Source: Pseudeuparius sepicola (Eukaryota; Arthropoda; Insecta; Coleoptera; Anthribidae). From it: 64,000 nt of DNA. Under the pieces are notes generated by a model. It did no database searches. It saw only the letters and a program-made list of their open reading frames with translations, and had not been told where the DNA came from. Of the stretch, positions 22,921 to 35,101 are shown piece after piece; the stretch's first letter is position 1; every line of letters begins with the position of its first letter. Both the position numbers and the translations under genes were made by a program. The stretch spans positions 26,263,278 to 26,327,277 of the forward strand of contig OY987302.1 in assembly GCA_963920635.1 (NCBI GenBank), written 5' to 3'.

Positions 22921-23806
22921 CAGTGTGTCCACGGATAGAGTTCACGTAGGGTGTAAATGACAAAAAAATTTCGAGTTGAAATTTGAGCTTCTGAGGATCA
23001 GCCCTGCTTGGTTTTAAACTAATTTGTGACATAAGTTTACTTTCGAAAAATCACGTATGCCTTGGGAATTTTGAAAAAACTAATTTTCCTAATCAGTAAA
23101 GTGCCCTTTCTGTAGGTTTTACGACAAAATGTTATTAAGGAAACTTGTTCAGAATGAAGAACTGAGTAGGTTTGCGAAATTTCGAAAGTTTAGGCCTACT
23201 TTGATTTTTTTGGTATTTTTTTCCCACTTTTCTTCAGAAAAGTGCACTTTGGGTAGCTTTCACATTAAAATGTTATTAAGAAAACTTGTTCACAATGAAA
23301 AACTGGATAGGTGTGAAAGAATTTCAAAAGCCTAGGTCTACTTTACTTTTTATGCGTTTTAAATTTTTTAGCAGAAAAAAAATCAAAGTATACCTAGGCT
23401 TTTGAAATTCTTTCACACCTATCCAGTTTTTCATTGTGAACAAGTTTTCTTAATAACATTTTAATGTGAAAGCTACCCAAAGTGCACTTTTCTGGAGAAA
23501 AGTGGGAAAAAATACCAAAAAATCAAAGTAGGCCTAGACTTTCGAAATTTCGCAAACCTACTCAGTTCTTCATTCTGAACAAGTTTCCTTAATAACATTT
23601 TGTCGTAAAACCTACAGAAAGGGCACTTTACTGATTAGGAAAATTAGTTTTTTCAAAATTCCCAAGGCATACGTGATTTTTCGAAAGTAAAATTATGTCA
23701 CAAATTAGTTTAAAACCAAGCAGGGCTGATCCCCAGAAGCTCAAATTTCAACTCGAATTTTTTTTGTCATTTACACCCTACGCGAACTCTATCCGTGGAC
23801 ACACTG
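22921..23806. mobile_element. TA-flanked MITE with arms of over 400 bp
   Basis: The ends read TA|CAGTGTGTCCACGGATAGAG and its mirror, and the two halves are almost fully inverted repeats meeting near 23370. No transposase. It inserted into one arm of the surrounding palindrome: the other arm (around 22500-22520) still shows the uninterrupted TATATA site, which fixes the boundaries and the TA duplication directly from this sequence. Confidence 0.85.
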
Positions 23807-23980
23807 TATATATGAATATGTCACTTTACTCCATAAACCTTTAGTTTTCGTTTCGAAGTTTACTAAAATGATTTAATATCTTCAGAGTTGATTGGAAGGT
23901 AAGGTAATCTAGTTTCCTTTTTTGCCTGTATTTCATCTTTTCCTTTTTCTAGCTTTGTCATTTATTACTAAAGAAATTTT

Positions 23981-24022
23981 ACTGCTGATGATGAACCCTT
24001 AGAGGTTTGAAACATGTACAGT
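23981..24022 (+). ncRNA. Hammerhead ribozyme-like motif, right arm
   Basis: CTGATGA (23985-23991) is followed by stem II pairing GAACC with GGTTT (one G-U pair) around a short loop, then GAAA (24009-24012). Stem III is self-complementary ACATGT (24012-24017), then A at 24018. Stem I pairs ACTG (23981-23984) with CAGT (24019-24022), four pairs. All invariant core bases are present. Primary sequence outside the core differs from the Penelope-tail motif at 17031, so this is an independent instance of the same fold. Activity untested. Confidence 0.65.
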
Positions 24023-24377
24023 TTTCATTAAAGAAACTGTTTTGTTTTGACTATAAGAATTCTACTTTGTTTTAATTTTATCTTCCTGCTCCACTGTAAG
24101 AAAATTGACTATTTTTTCAATTTAACCTATAGTTGTTAAAGCTTCCAGTAAGGTTCTATTGGTAAGCAATAAAAAGAATATTGTTGTTATCGACAATCTG
24201 GAGAATATCAATACTGATCAAAATTAGTAAAAATCGAACAAGCAAATGGCCATGAGCGCATGCCAGTGCAGCACTAGTGCAGTAAGTCGAAAGCACTATT
24301 AGTAGACAATCCTCACTGCAAACTATTATTATTATACTGTGCTCCTAACTCTTGCTAAATTAATAGAAAATTATTAC

Positions 24378-24626
24378 CTTTCCTGGAATAAAGCAAATCA
24401 ATTTATTTTCAACGTATTTCGTGTACGTCATATTAAGCATGCTGATTCTTGTCTCAACTGCCTGTAGAATATCGCTGTGTCTTGATAGTGGATGTGCTCT
24501 TCGTTCAGATTCTCGTCTCGGTAAAGACGACTTTACACGTTTGTATATGGTGGCGTGGCGTTTCTCTAATTGTATAAAACTTCTAGACAACAAGTTGCTA
24601 CCTACTTCATTAAATTTCTTACAGAC
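24378..24626 (-). CDS. FBXO28: FBXO28 internal exon
   Basis: Minus-strand exon of exactly 83 codons, phase 0 at both ends, between an acceptor (TTTCTTTTTTAAG) and a donor (GGAAAG|GTAATA). It starts VCKKFNEVGSNLLSRSF, continues with SSLPRRESERRAHPLSRH, SDILQAVETRISMLNMTY and ends ENKLICFIPGK. This is the signature segment of FBXO28 just C-terminal to the F-box (family LPRRESERRNHSLARH and LSLLNMTF). FBXO28 gives an SCF ubiquitin ligase its substrate specificity. The F-box exon should lie upstream at higher coordinates; I did not find it. Confidence 0.93.
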
Positions 24627-24730
24627 CTTAAAAAAGAAATCACATACTTCAAAATTACGACTAAACTCTTAAAGCTTCATTGAAAATGGCAGGCAAATGG
24701 CTTCACATTTAATATGCGTTAGCCTATATA

Positions 24731-25403
24731 AGTGACCATAAAGGGTGATAATATCAATATTCTTAAGCAACCAATGACAGAAGAATGAGGCATGGGCAAA
24801 GTAAATTTGTGAAAAAAGAAAATTCAAATTCTTAACAAAATTGGCCCTTGGCCTGTTCCCCTTTTTTATGGCAAATTTGATTATTTTTGTCTTCTTTCGG
24901 GTGAGAAATCAAGTTTTTTTGTTGACAGCAAATGTAATTAAATGTTTTACTTTCTCAACTTATTAACAGCAACTAACTATCATTTATCTTTCTAATACAC
25001 AATATCTATCAGGGCTTCATTGAAAACTTAATTTTACATACAAAATTTTACAATTAAATTTTGGGAGAATAAGGGAATGAAAATAAAATACATAACTTAG
25101 AACAAAGAACCACCATCATGGACATGGATGAAAATCTTTTTCATCCTATTCATAATTAATATTAACAAAGAAAAGATACATGTTTCGCTTTGATGAGAAC
25201 AAAAATTAAATGAATTCAATTTGCTGCTAAAGGATAGCAGATGTGGGCAAATACCAAAAGGACATTTTTGTTCCAAATTTTTGTGTCATCAATTTTGGTA
25301 TTCACAGAACTTGACTATTTTTTCATGAATTATTGAGCCTTTACCCTGTTCCTCTACCATTGGTTGCTTAAGAACATTAATATTATCACACTTTATGGCC
25401 ACT
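24731..25403. mobile_element. TA-flanked MITE with AGTGRCCATAAAG ends
   Basis: Terminal inverted repeats of ~46 bp start AGTGACCATAAAG (left) and AGTGGCCATAAAG (right, inverted) and run through CTTAAGCAACCAATG. TA lies on both sides. No transposase; the interior is AT-rich. It sits ~100 bp upstream of the FBXO28 exon acceptor. Confidence 0.75.
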
Positions 25404-27900
25404 TACATAGGAATAATGAATATCAAATTTCGTTTGAATATCACTAACAACTTTTTAATTTTTGGACTTGGGAACGAACATAGTTGTAGAAAATGTTCTG
25501 GCAATGTCAACACACTTTCCAGAAAAACGATTGTGCATCATGTTTCAGTTTTAAAATGGACTACTCTATATATTTGTACATACATTTAATCTTACAATAA
25601 GATGGTTCAGATTGCTTTGCTCACTTCAGGGAAAAGGGTAGAAACGAGGGAATAAACAAGTCTGTTATTTAGTTTTTGTGATCGTTTTTTCCAAACAAAA
25701 TTAGTACATATCTGTTACGAGTATTGTTTGCGTTAACTAAAGGGTGGTTGAGGACAGGTGCAAAAAGGTTTACCCCTAAAGATTTACGCCAAAAATTGCT
25801 AATGTTTTTCCCAAAAATGAACCTCTATTGTCCCCCAAATCTCACTGGAGATTAGAATGAAAATTTGTATAAGATGTTCAATTAAGGGCCTTTATATTTG
25901 ACAGATGTCAAGATGAAATGCAGGATACACTGTACGCAGACTCTCAAAACTCAACTGGGTTAGTAAGAACAAGAAACTAAAAGTGTTAACAATGTACAAA
26001 GTGTAGTAGGTACTAATAATTATCTTATACCGACTACGAGTAGTATTTTTCTAGGGATTTCCGTAGTTCCCAATGCTATCAGATAAAGTTGGTCCTAGCC
26101 ACAAATAGCAATGTCCCCCGCACATGTATGTGGTTACTTTTAGGGTACTCCTAGTTTGGAGTATTTTAGCTCATATCTTGACTTGACTTTGGCGTCATCA
26201 TAGGACAGGATTTTTTATCCTGTTTGTTTTTTACTTATTTCTTTATACAAATAACCATAATGTCAACAATACAACTCCAAACTACTTGAAAAAGGCAATT
26301 GAATTGAAAATAAACAACAATTTTTAAAATATCTGTGAAGAGTGGCTACTATCAGACTTATTAAATATCATCTACAACAGTGTTAAAAAAAAGGAGATCA
26401 AACCTTAAACATGTCTAAGAGTTTTTTTGGATTTGAAAGCACACTAAACACAAGTGCTCCCTTTTCTTTCCCCAAATCTTTGCCACTGGAAATATTAGAA
26501 TGAAAATGTAATATAATAGAAATTCTCATCTGTACAACACTCCAAGCTAGGAGTACCCCAGAAACTACCACATCCTTGTGGGGGTGATATGTATAAGAAG
26601 TTCCATTATGTTCCATTTAAATCTTCGGATTTGCGAAAAATCCGCTGAGGGGAATGACAAGGTGAAATGTGGTATCTGATGCCAAACCGTTTTTCCGAAA
26701 AGTATATGTTCAAGAGCCTACAACTATATACACCAGATCAGTTACGAGTATACATACATGATTTTTGGTATAGCTTACAAGACATTTTTTGAGAACAAAA
26801 ATTGTCGTTTATTTTTTACAATTTATTTACTTTCTTATATATTTGTCAATTTATTCAATTCTAACAGTTAACGGTTAACGTAAACACACCACCAAATGTT
26901 ACAAAAGTTTTACTTCAAAAATTAACTTTATTTTTGTTTATTTAGAATTTAATTGTCCTGGTTTTAAATAGTGCCACATGCAAAAAATTTTAAAAATTTC
27001 TAGGTCAAACAATTTAAACGAATGAAAAAGTAATCTATTATGAGCAAAGAAATTGCGTAAATCAACTGGTGGTAATTTTTTCTCGATAGTTTCTTCATTT
27101 TTGCTATTTTTTTTACTTTGAAAAAACATAGATGCAATTTTCTTTACACGCCATTCAAATTTTCAAACAGAATTCTGTCTGTCAATCTAACAAAACAAAA
27201 ATTATCTACAAGTTAGAAAGCCCTATTGAAACAAGTCCCACAAATTGCCGATAGAATTGAAGTGGCTAGTTTAAATTTTTAAACACAGTTATCTCCAGAA
27301 ATTTCTGGAAAGGCTGTAGCTTCCCCTGCCCACCTGATGCTACGCCAGTAGGTGAAATGAAAGCCAAAAAATGCCTTCCTATTAACAAGTAATCAAAGTA
27401 AATTTTCGAAGTGCCTACCATTTACTTGGTGACAATGAGCAAGACAATATTGAAATTCTTCTTAATACATTAATTAACATTTTGGGAGTGATCAGCCAAA
27501 TTTCCTCCATAATTCTCATTTTTCTCATTTGCAACCATATATTGGCTTATTTACTGCAACTGTTCCTGTTAGAATTGAATAAATTGACATAAGAAAATAA
27601 TTTGTAAATTCTAAATAATAAACAAAATATTTTTTTCTCAAAATAATGTTATGTATCCTTTACCAAAAATCATCGTTCTGTATGTATAAAAATCAGCTCT
27701 TTGAAATGGCGCTATCAAAGGTGGGGCAGACAATTTAAAAAATGACGATGACGTTACATCTGTGACACCGATGGCATCACGTGACACATTTATGTCAAAA
27801 TTTGCGCATTACAAAATTAAGGTTGACTTGTCTGAGCAATTTTCCCCCCCTGCCCATATTTTATTGAGTTTGTTCCAACCTTCATGCACTCACTGTATAT
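25404..27900. other. No gene recognised
   Basis: AT-rich sequence with two minus-strand frames (26398-26616 and 26938-27129) that start with ATG and end near possible donors. Neither resembles a known family or an F-box, although the missing FBXO28 first exon is expected somewhere in this direction. Confidence 0.3.
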
Positions 27901-27919
27901 ATAAATACACTTATATAAT

Positions 27920-28012
27920 AGATATCACGAACGATGATCCCTGCGTCACAATGGTCGACAATGTGATTTCCATTGTCGGCCATTGTGATGCAGGGATCAT
28001 CGTTCTTGATAT
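27920..28012. repeat. Near-perfect hairpin, ~42 bp arms
   Basis: Arms share ATATCACGAACGATGATCCC and its mirror, then CAATGG..GACAATG, around a ~7 base loop. Only a few mismatches break ~42 pairs. It could be a small palindromic MITE or a small-RNA precursor; flanks show no clear TA-type ends. Confidence 0.55.
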
Positions 28013-28220
28013 CCACTATACTATTGAATGAAGAGCTTTGACCTGCGGACATTTCCAAACTCGTCTAGATGCAATTTGTTACCACCTATGTCAGATGGAA
28101 AGGTTTAACATTTAAACAAGGCCACTTGTTCTACTTAATAAGAAATGTGCAGGTTGTAGGCAACTCGACTTATGGGCCTGTTGGGAGGAAAACATAGACA
28201 GCCTGTCTCATTTTGACCTA

Positions 28221-28258
28221 GTAAGCCAGTTACAGGGGTGTCCCTGTAACTGGCTTAC
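28221..28258. repeat. Perfect 17 bp hairpin
   Basis: GTAAGCCAGTTACAGGG and its exact complement are separated by GTGT. There is no T run after it on the plus strand. Function unknown. Confidence 0.7.
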
Positions 28259-28319
28259 GGATTTTAACGAACATTATAATTGAGTTTACCGTGCTGTGCT
28301 AATATTTGGTTTTTATTTA

Positions 28320-28432
28320 ATTTTTCATGTGACCACGACGGAGGATCGTCGGTCGTTGGAGGCTGAGCAGCGAGGGTTGGTGGCTTTTGGTTCTGGCTGC
28401 GGCTATACAGCGATTTGGGGGTGAGTATTTTA
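28320..28432 (+). promoter_or_regulatory. Possible non-coding first exon with donor
   Basis: A GC- and CpG-enriched stretch (CGACGGAGGATCGTCGGTCG at 28336) ends at a donor-like GG|GTGAGTATTTT at about 28420-28430. It has no ATG-initiated frame. It could be a 5' UTR exon of a plus-strand transcript or an LTR piece. I see no matching downstream coding exon. Confidence 0.25.
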
Positions 28433-30770
28433 TTTTTGAATCTTGGCTTTATCGTCTTTGTGAAAAATACCTCACCACCCAGGTTGGCTGTGCTTTTGGG
28501 ACCACTAGCTATCCACCGATCGCCTTATCAGACCCATGTTTATTGTTCTTAAAATATTAAATTTTGCGGTAAAAAAGTTCAGCGTTTTGAACTCGTTAGC
28601 ACACGGTATAATAATTCATTAGGTTGGAGTTGGAGGTTGGAGCCTTCTGGTGTGTTTCATTAATTACTTGTTTTTTTTTTAACGTCTGGAGTAAAGAAGA
28701 AACCCAACATTTTTATTGTTATCGGCTAATCGAATTTCAGTAATTTTCTCCTAATACTTAAACTGATTATATTTGTTTTTCTTTAAGTATCAAGGAAATC
28801 AAGCACCTATATTATTGTCCAGTTTATAAAAAGAATCAAATTTTCACATTTGGACCTACTCAAGTCAAGATTATGTATTTTTTTATAACTATCTGGAAAT
28901 TACTTAGGCTGTCACCATGCACATTGTTATTGTAATATAAAATTAATCATTTAACCTTAACTGTAATATTTTATCTTTGTGAAAGCCCCAGCTTATTTTC
29001 TGCATGTTAGAATAAACACTGTGTTTTTGTTTTGTCTTTACATGTAACCACACAAAAAGGGAAGTGACTACCTATAGGAGCACCACACAAACCAACCACG
29101 ATCAGACCATACTGGTATCTGCCTCAGCACACCACGGAACCCCACTCGAAACTCACGACCTGCTTCCAGCTAGAGCTAGCTGAGGAAGTGCACACCATAA
29201 CAAAGGAGTCTGGGTGACGTGTGGCTGTGTAGCTGTCGATCATCATCTAAGTCGAGGTGTCCCCAAAAACAGTGCTAGTCAAAAATTCCAAGGAACTTTT
29301 AACATGTCAAGTGTTATAACAAGTTGATTTTTGTATGAAGAACTTTCTAACGATAAGTTTAGCCAACATTTAATTTAATAGCTGTTATTTGTAAAAAGCC
29401 GAGTAATTTCTTGTGATCTTGTCAAAGGGTAAAATTATAAAAATTGTATTAAGTCTTCAAATTTTTTCATCTTGTTATAAACGCCTAGTCGGGTCCTGCC
29501 AGACCTCCTAGGTGTTTATAGTCGCCCTCGCTTCTCAAAAAATGCAGTATGTATGTAACACTTTTGTTTGGTCACAGCTATCGGGCGCAGTTTTCGATAT
29601 TTAAAGTCCAAATTTTGCCTGGGGCCGCAAAAAAATAAGTGCCACATCGCTCTTGAAGCGCGCCAGAAGCGGAAAAGCCGTTCCGCCGTTTGAGCCATTT
29701 TCCGATTTGGTACGCGTCGGGGAGGGAGTCTAATTTGGCGCGCCGCGCCGAACGAAGTAAAAGTAAAGTCCCTATACTAAAATCGAGCAAGGCTTTCGCC
29801 TGGCGTAAACAAGAGCACGCCAGAGCCGCACTGAGGCACGCCCTTTATTTAATTTTAGTTTTACAATTGTTTACATAAAAATGTTACAGAAAAAAATTAT
29901 TGGCTTAATTAAAATGGTTCAAAACATCGATAAAATTATTTGTGGCAGTGTTTAAATAGCTGAGAACAACAATAAAACAGCGTAAATATACTTTTGCGAT
30001 CGAGTACGTCCCTGTTGCACTCTGAACACGTGCTTCTATTTACGCCAGATATCTCTGAACGATTTTCAAATCCTTGCCAATATATAAATTTGAACTACCA
30101 AATGACGATTTACCGATTGGAATGCAGTTCTTTGGTGCAGAACATTGTCAAAAGTTAATGCGAAATGTGCAACAAATTTCAGGTTTCGCGGCGCTTAAAA
30201 TTCGCTTCTTTGGTACATTCGTGGCATTTATATTCTTATACGAGACCAGAATCATATCATTTGGCCCAGCCAATACTTGTTACATTATTTAATTTAGTGT
30301 CTCAAGCATATATATCTAGTTTTCTAATTATAATCTTGGTAAAAATTGTTTATAAAAATATCTCAAATTACAATGATAATAGTTTGATTTAATAGTTTTC
30401 TTTTGTTTTTAATAATAGCGTCTAAAATAAAATAAAAAATAAAATATTGGCTGGGCCAAATTATATGATTCTGGTCTCGTATATGATTGGCATGCATTTT
30501 TGAGGCACTATTTAATTTGATTAAGGATGTAGAGATTAATTATTATTTAGGACGGAAGGTAGAAAAAATACAGAAAATTGATCAGCTGTTATTAATATTA
30601 AGTAAGTTACGATTAAATACGCCTCACCTATATTTAGCACAGAGATTTTCAGTCTCACAAGTTTCAGGTTTTTTTATATAGAGAATTGTTAAAAAGTTAT
30701 TGAAAACAAGACTTTTATCACAAAATGTTAGTAATGACTATACAGGGAGTAGCAAAAAATTGTCAGTTCT
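28433..30770. other. No gene recognised; 37 bp inverted pair at 30236/30447
   Basis: 29640-29830 is GC-rich with no supported exon. ATACGAGACCAGAATCATAT at about 30238 recurs inverted near 30462, together with TTGGCCCAGCCAA. This gives two ~37 bp arms ~175 bp apart, probably a small foldback. Confidence 0.4.
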
Positions 30771-30809
30771 TATTTCCATCTTCCGGTTTGACTGGAAGTG
30801 AGTATTTCA

Positions 30810-31145
30810 CAATTGGTGTTGATAGAGGTCCACAATCTAACATAAGGTTGGTAAATACTCTTAAAAAGGGCGTAAATTAGTTTCCAAATTAAATCTGCGA
30901 AATACAAAAAAGAAAAATTACCCTTCTTTAAACTATGCGCGCGCTGAATGGCGAGTGAAAATAGCCTAAGTAAACACGGCATACCTACTTAAATCTTTCT
31001 TAAGGTTTATTCTTGTAACTATCGCCGCAATGCATAGTTTAAAGAAGGGTCGTGATTCTTTTTTGTATTTCACAGGTTTAATTTGGAGACAACGGTTTTT
31101 TGGTCTTTTTACGAGCATTTACCAACATTATGTTGGCTCTATCAT
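30810..31145. repeat. Foldback repeat, ~115 bp arms
   Basis: GCATAGTTTAAAGAAGGGT followed by CTTTTTTGTATTTC and TTAATTTGGA occurs on the plus strand from 31029 and inverted at 30845-30945. Both continue to ACCAAC.TTATGTT. The peptides in each arm are the same sequence read twice, so they are not independent genes. Confidence 0.6.
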
Positions 31146-31481
31146 GCCAAACAAGTGCTCCAGTTTACTTCTCTTAATATCGGTGGTACTTTGCTACACA
31201 AACGTCACTTCATAGGCGTCAAAACCGTACAGGGCATTAGATTTTAGGTTAGGGCAAACGCCCTGAAAACAATGTGTAAATCTTGGACATTTCCTGTTTT
31301 ACGTGTTTTTCGCGAAGTGTGGATGTTGCAAAAGGTGCAAAATAGTATGGTGATCAGTTTGAGCTGCGTACAGTAAAAATTCATGCGGATTAGAACGACA
31401 AATATCGCCGTCAAAAGTGAGATGTGAAAAGGAAATTTGAAAATTCATTTTCTTGGAAACTACATTGTGGGGAACTTTCAC

Positions 31482-32031
31482 CACTATTTTTGCCATCACA
31501 AGCATGAGATGCACACAGTTTCAACAAACAGTGATCGGAAAATAGTGAAACTTTTTCAAAAATTTCGATTCTATTGCAAATAGGTATGAGTCCTTACGGC
31601 AAGAAAACATAACGAGGAAGAAAGGACTGAGAAAAGTGTGTCGTTCGTGTTGGATACAACATAATCGGAAAGTACACGGTAAGTTTAAGCAACTAGACCA
31701 CAGATATGTTAGCTAATGTTGACGTTCTTATTTCAGAGGAAGCGGAACACCCACAGACGCTATTTTTGCCATCACAAGCACGAGACCCACACAGTTTCAA
31801 CAGTGATTGGAAAATACTGAAACTGTTTAAAAAATTTCGATTCTATTGCAAATAGGTATGAGTCCTTAACTATGGCAAGAAAACATAACGAGAAAGAAAG
31901 GCCTGAGAAAAGTGTGTCGTTCGTGTTGGATACAACCTAAGCGGAAAGTACACAGTAAGTTTAAGCAACTAACCCCAGATATGTTGGCTAATGTTGACGT
32001 TTTTATTTGAGAGGAAGACAAACACCCACAG
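31482..32031. repeat. Tandem duplication of a ~275 bp unit
   Basis: Two direct copies (about 31482-31759 and 31760-32031) run from TTTTTGCCATCACAAGCA through GTGTGTCGTTCGTGTTGGAT to AACACCCACAGA, with scattered differences. Each holds a GGTAAGTTTAAGC donor-like site and a downstream TTATTT.AG site. No coding frame. This could be 5' sequence of a retroelement or an untranslated exon. Confidence 0.65.
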
Positions 32032-32640
32032 AACACATCTCTAAAAGCGTCTCGGTGCAGTAAAAAGGATTATCAGTGAACTAGTGAGCGGTAAAATTAG
32101 TGCGCGAAGTGAAAGTGAATGAAGTTTGTCCTCGGTGGTGTCGAGAACCACGAAATCATGTAAGCCTCCTAGTCGAGTACTTAATAAAGCATCCAAAAAT
32201 CAAAAAGTCACGTAAGCAGTCGTTTCATTTATTTTTCTCGTTGGCATTTATCCCTTAAGGTGTCTCAGGCCAAAACTAACCGTTAACAAGAGGTACCTAA
32301 GTGTTAACATTTTGTCCATAATTTCCGCATGCATTTTGCAGAACATTCGCCTACAATACAAATAATTATGTACTGAAACATTCCTTTAAACTTATGAAAG
32401 TTTCGTACATCTGGCAACAATGCTGACACGCATGACGGCAAGCGTAGTCCGATGCCTCATGCGCCCTGAAAGACAGTCATTGGCAGCTGCAAATAGGGGG
32501 CCAAATAGGTAAAAATGCGGTTTAGAAAAAAATTAATTCCAGCTTTAAGAAAAAAGTTGGAATTTTTTTAATTGTGATTTCGCGTTCAGGATATTTTTCC
32601 CTACCCACTGTTAAAATTAATGTAGTTATTAATAAATCAC

Positions 32641-32950
32641 CCTGTATAATATTTGGATGATATTTAACAATTCTGTCAATACTCGTGATATGCGTAATAC
32701 AAAAGACTGAGGAATATCGATCATTCTGGCACTTGATAGACCGTATTGAAAAATTTTGCAAAATCGATATCCGTTCGATACCGATAAAATAAAAAAAATT
32801 AAAATATCGATCGTCCTGGCTTTTTTTGGATGATATATTTAACAATTTTCCAAAATCGATATTCATTCATTACCGATAAAATACAAAAGATCCAAAGGTA
32901 TCGACCATCCCCACACTTTTTCGGACGATATCGAACAATTTTCCAGGCAA
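32641..32950. repeat. Three degenerate ~110 bp tandem units
   Basis: Each unit has the order: GGAYGATATY, AACAATTYT, AATACAAAAG or AAAATAAAA, then TATCGAYCATYCTGGC-like sequence. The frame at 32522-32866 (minus) is a by-product of this repeat. 32951-33790 shows nothing recognisable. Confidence 0.5.
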
Positions 32951-35101
32951 GATTACCTACGCATTAGGTATAATGTGACCTATGATTATTTATATTATTG
33001 TTATAATTATTTAAAGTTGTTATCAACAATAAAGTAACAGGCAGACATTTTATGATAGTGTTTTCAACACCCTGTGTATCAGACTTCTCTTCACGATTGG
33101 ATAATTGATATTTTTCTGAATCATTTTGAACCATCAAAATCGCCCATACTATTGAAAAAAGGCTTATGGCTCAACCTGTAAAGAATTATTAAAATTACAA
33201 TAACTGGTATTGAAAAAATTTGAAAATTGACAGTTTTCTTGCTACGGCCGATATCAGCTACTTTTGTAGGTGTTTACACTGTTGTATGTGAAGTATGTGG
33301 CAGAACTTTCCGTATATCAAAACTGTTTTTCATAACATTTATTGCATTTTCTGATCTTAAAATGTAGGGTAAGTACCTATACAATACTTTGAAAAAAACT
33401 TTTTTTTTAGATTTTTCATAAACATGAACAATACGTTCTGTCTGGCTGCAACTAAATAACCCTATATGATGACACTTGAGGGCATTCCTGACAAAGTAAA
33501 GGTTATTTTATTACTCAACTACCAACTAATCAAATTAATCGCATTGCCACTATTGCCAGGCTTTCCTGATAGGTGCCGAATGCACCTTCACCTTTCGAAC
33601 ACGACTCAATCAAATACAAAATTAATAAAATATACCTACCCCTAGACTTCAGTTACAAAATAGTTATTTATGTATGTGGATGTGGAATTTAAATATACTT
33701 AATAATATTTTTTAAATTAGAAAAAAAATGTTTTGTTAGGCAAAAAAATAATCAAAAGATAACCGTCCATGAACCGACTGCACGCAGCGTTGCTGTATAA
33801 CGAAAATTTTATCTAATTCCGTTACAGCGTTTAAATGCATTATTTAATTCCAATTCATTCGTCCCCCCCCCCCCGTATAAACGTACCATTTTTAAAAATG
33901 TTGCCCTACTTCTGCAACCACCTATACAAGCTGATGCATAATAAGTTGCCTACCTTGGTATTCTTAAACAAACCATTTATTAAAAGGTATGTGCCGGTCG
34001 CAAAAGTGTTTAAATTTTATTCATCAATTATGTATTACTAGAACAACTACATTGCTGTAATCACTGTCTGACGTAAATTATAAAGATAATATTCACTTTA
34101 TTCAGTTTGCGATTGACTAAGTGCCACGGTGATTTCGTGTACTAACGTCACTCTTTGTGTTTGACGCTTCTTACTAGTCTAATATCAGTGGTAAGAGTTT
34201 GGCAGAATTGGGAGTTGACACCGCCTTCTGTTTTACCGATCTGCGATTATAGTATTTTTGAATTTTTTCATTAATAAGTTCACTTAAAAAAACCTTCTAA
34301 AGTCTACTAGATGCCGAAAGTCGTCATCCTTGCCGAAAAGGTTATAAATAGAACCGGCGACAGAAATCAGGCCACTTCCCTTTCGAAATTCGTGGTATAA
34401 GTCGGGTGGGTGAAATTCGGCCTTGAATTTTCTGTATCGAAATTCCCATGTGAAAATCTCTGTTCAAGCCTAATGTCCCACTTAATGGTCGGCTTAAGTG
34501 GTTTTGTATAGCGTGTGCCTTTATTTTCGCTGTGCTAATTGAGGTCTTCTCTTTTTTACATGTGTCTTGCGAGCACGTGGCATTAAGCTGTGGAAGTGGA
34601 TGATCTCCACGCATTTTTCGAGTTCAATAGCGACCTGCTGCAGGTGGAACCACAGAGAGGACCTCTGGAAACAGTCTGGGTGAGTAGCTGCTCAATTTTT
34701 AATAATTTCTTATTAATAACGTCATTTTGACTTCTTGAGCTACTCTCACCTAGGCCTGTTACCCCTTTTCTCTGTGGGTTACACGCTGCAGGCTGTGGCC
34801 ATAATTTGGTTGTAATTTTGTTTGGTAGCACAGATATAGGAAAACGAACCCTTAAGTTTCCCGAGGCACGTGAACTTTACCACGGTTCCTTTTTTTTTGG
34901 TTATCTAGCTTGTGTAGCTGTTATATTCTTTCATCTTGTGTTTTGATATCGAGTGGGAAAGTCGCCAAATATTTTGTATTTTATTAATGTTAGCTTTTAT
35001 CTTGTAAATATTGTACAGTACATTTATAAGGCAGGTTTAGTCAGGATAATTGAACGTTCTCGGATATTATTTTTAAAACTTTAATTTCATCGTCAATTTA
35101 A

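Larger units (their letters stand above)
22238..24085. mobile_element. Large palindrome with hammerhead-like motifs in both arms
   Basis: The left arm (22238 to ~22640) is an inverted copy of the right arm (~22830-24085). Mirror landmarks are ACAAAGTAGAATTCTTATAG at the outer ends, AAGGTAAGGTAATCTAG, and AGTGCAATTTGGTTTACCAT toward the centre. The arms would be ~400 bp; the right one is longer only because a MITE (22921-23806) has inserted in it. There is no protein-coding content. Each arm carries a complete hammerhead-like motif oriented outward, as in the Penelope-like pair at 12.3-17.1 kb. Confidence 0.75.

Noticed and set aside
26938..27129. First (F-box) exon of FBXO28
   Set aside because: The frame starts with a plausible ATG but has no F-box pattern (LP...I...L) and no clear donor joining phase 0 to VCKKF.
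34342..34831. Minus-strand frames as host exons
   Set aside because: They lie in LTR-like copy A and are antisense to blocks shared with copy B.
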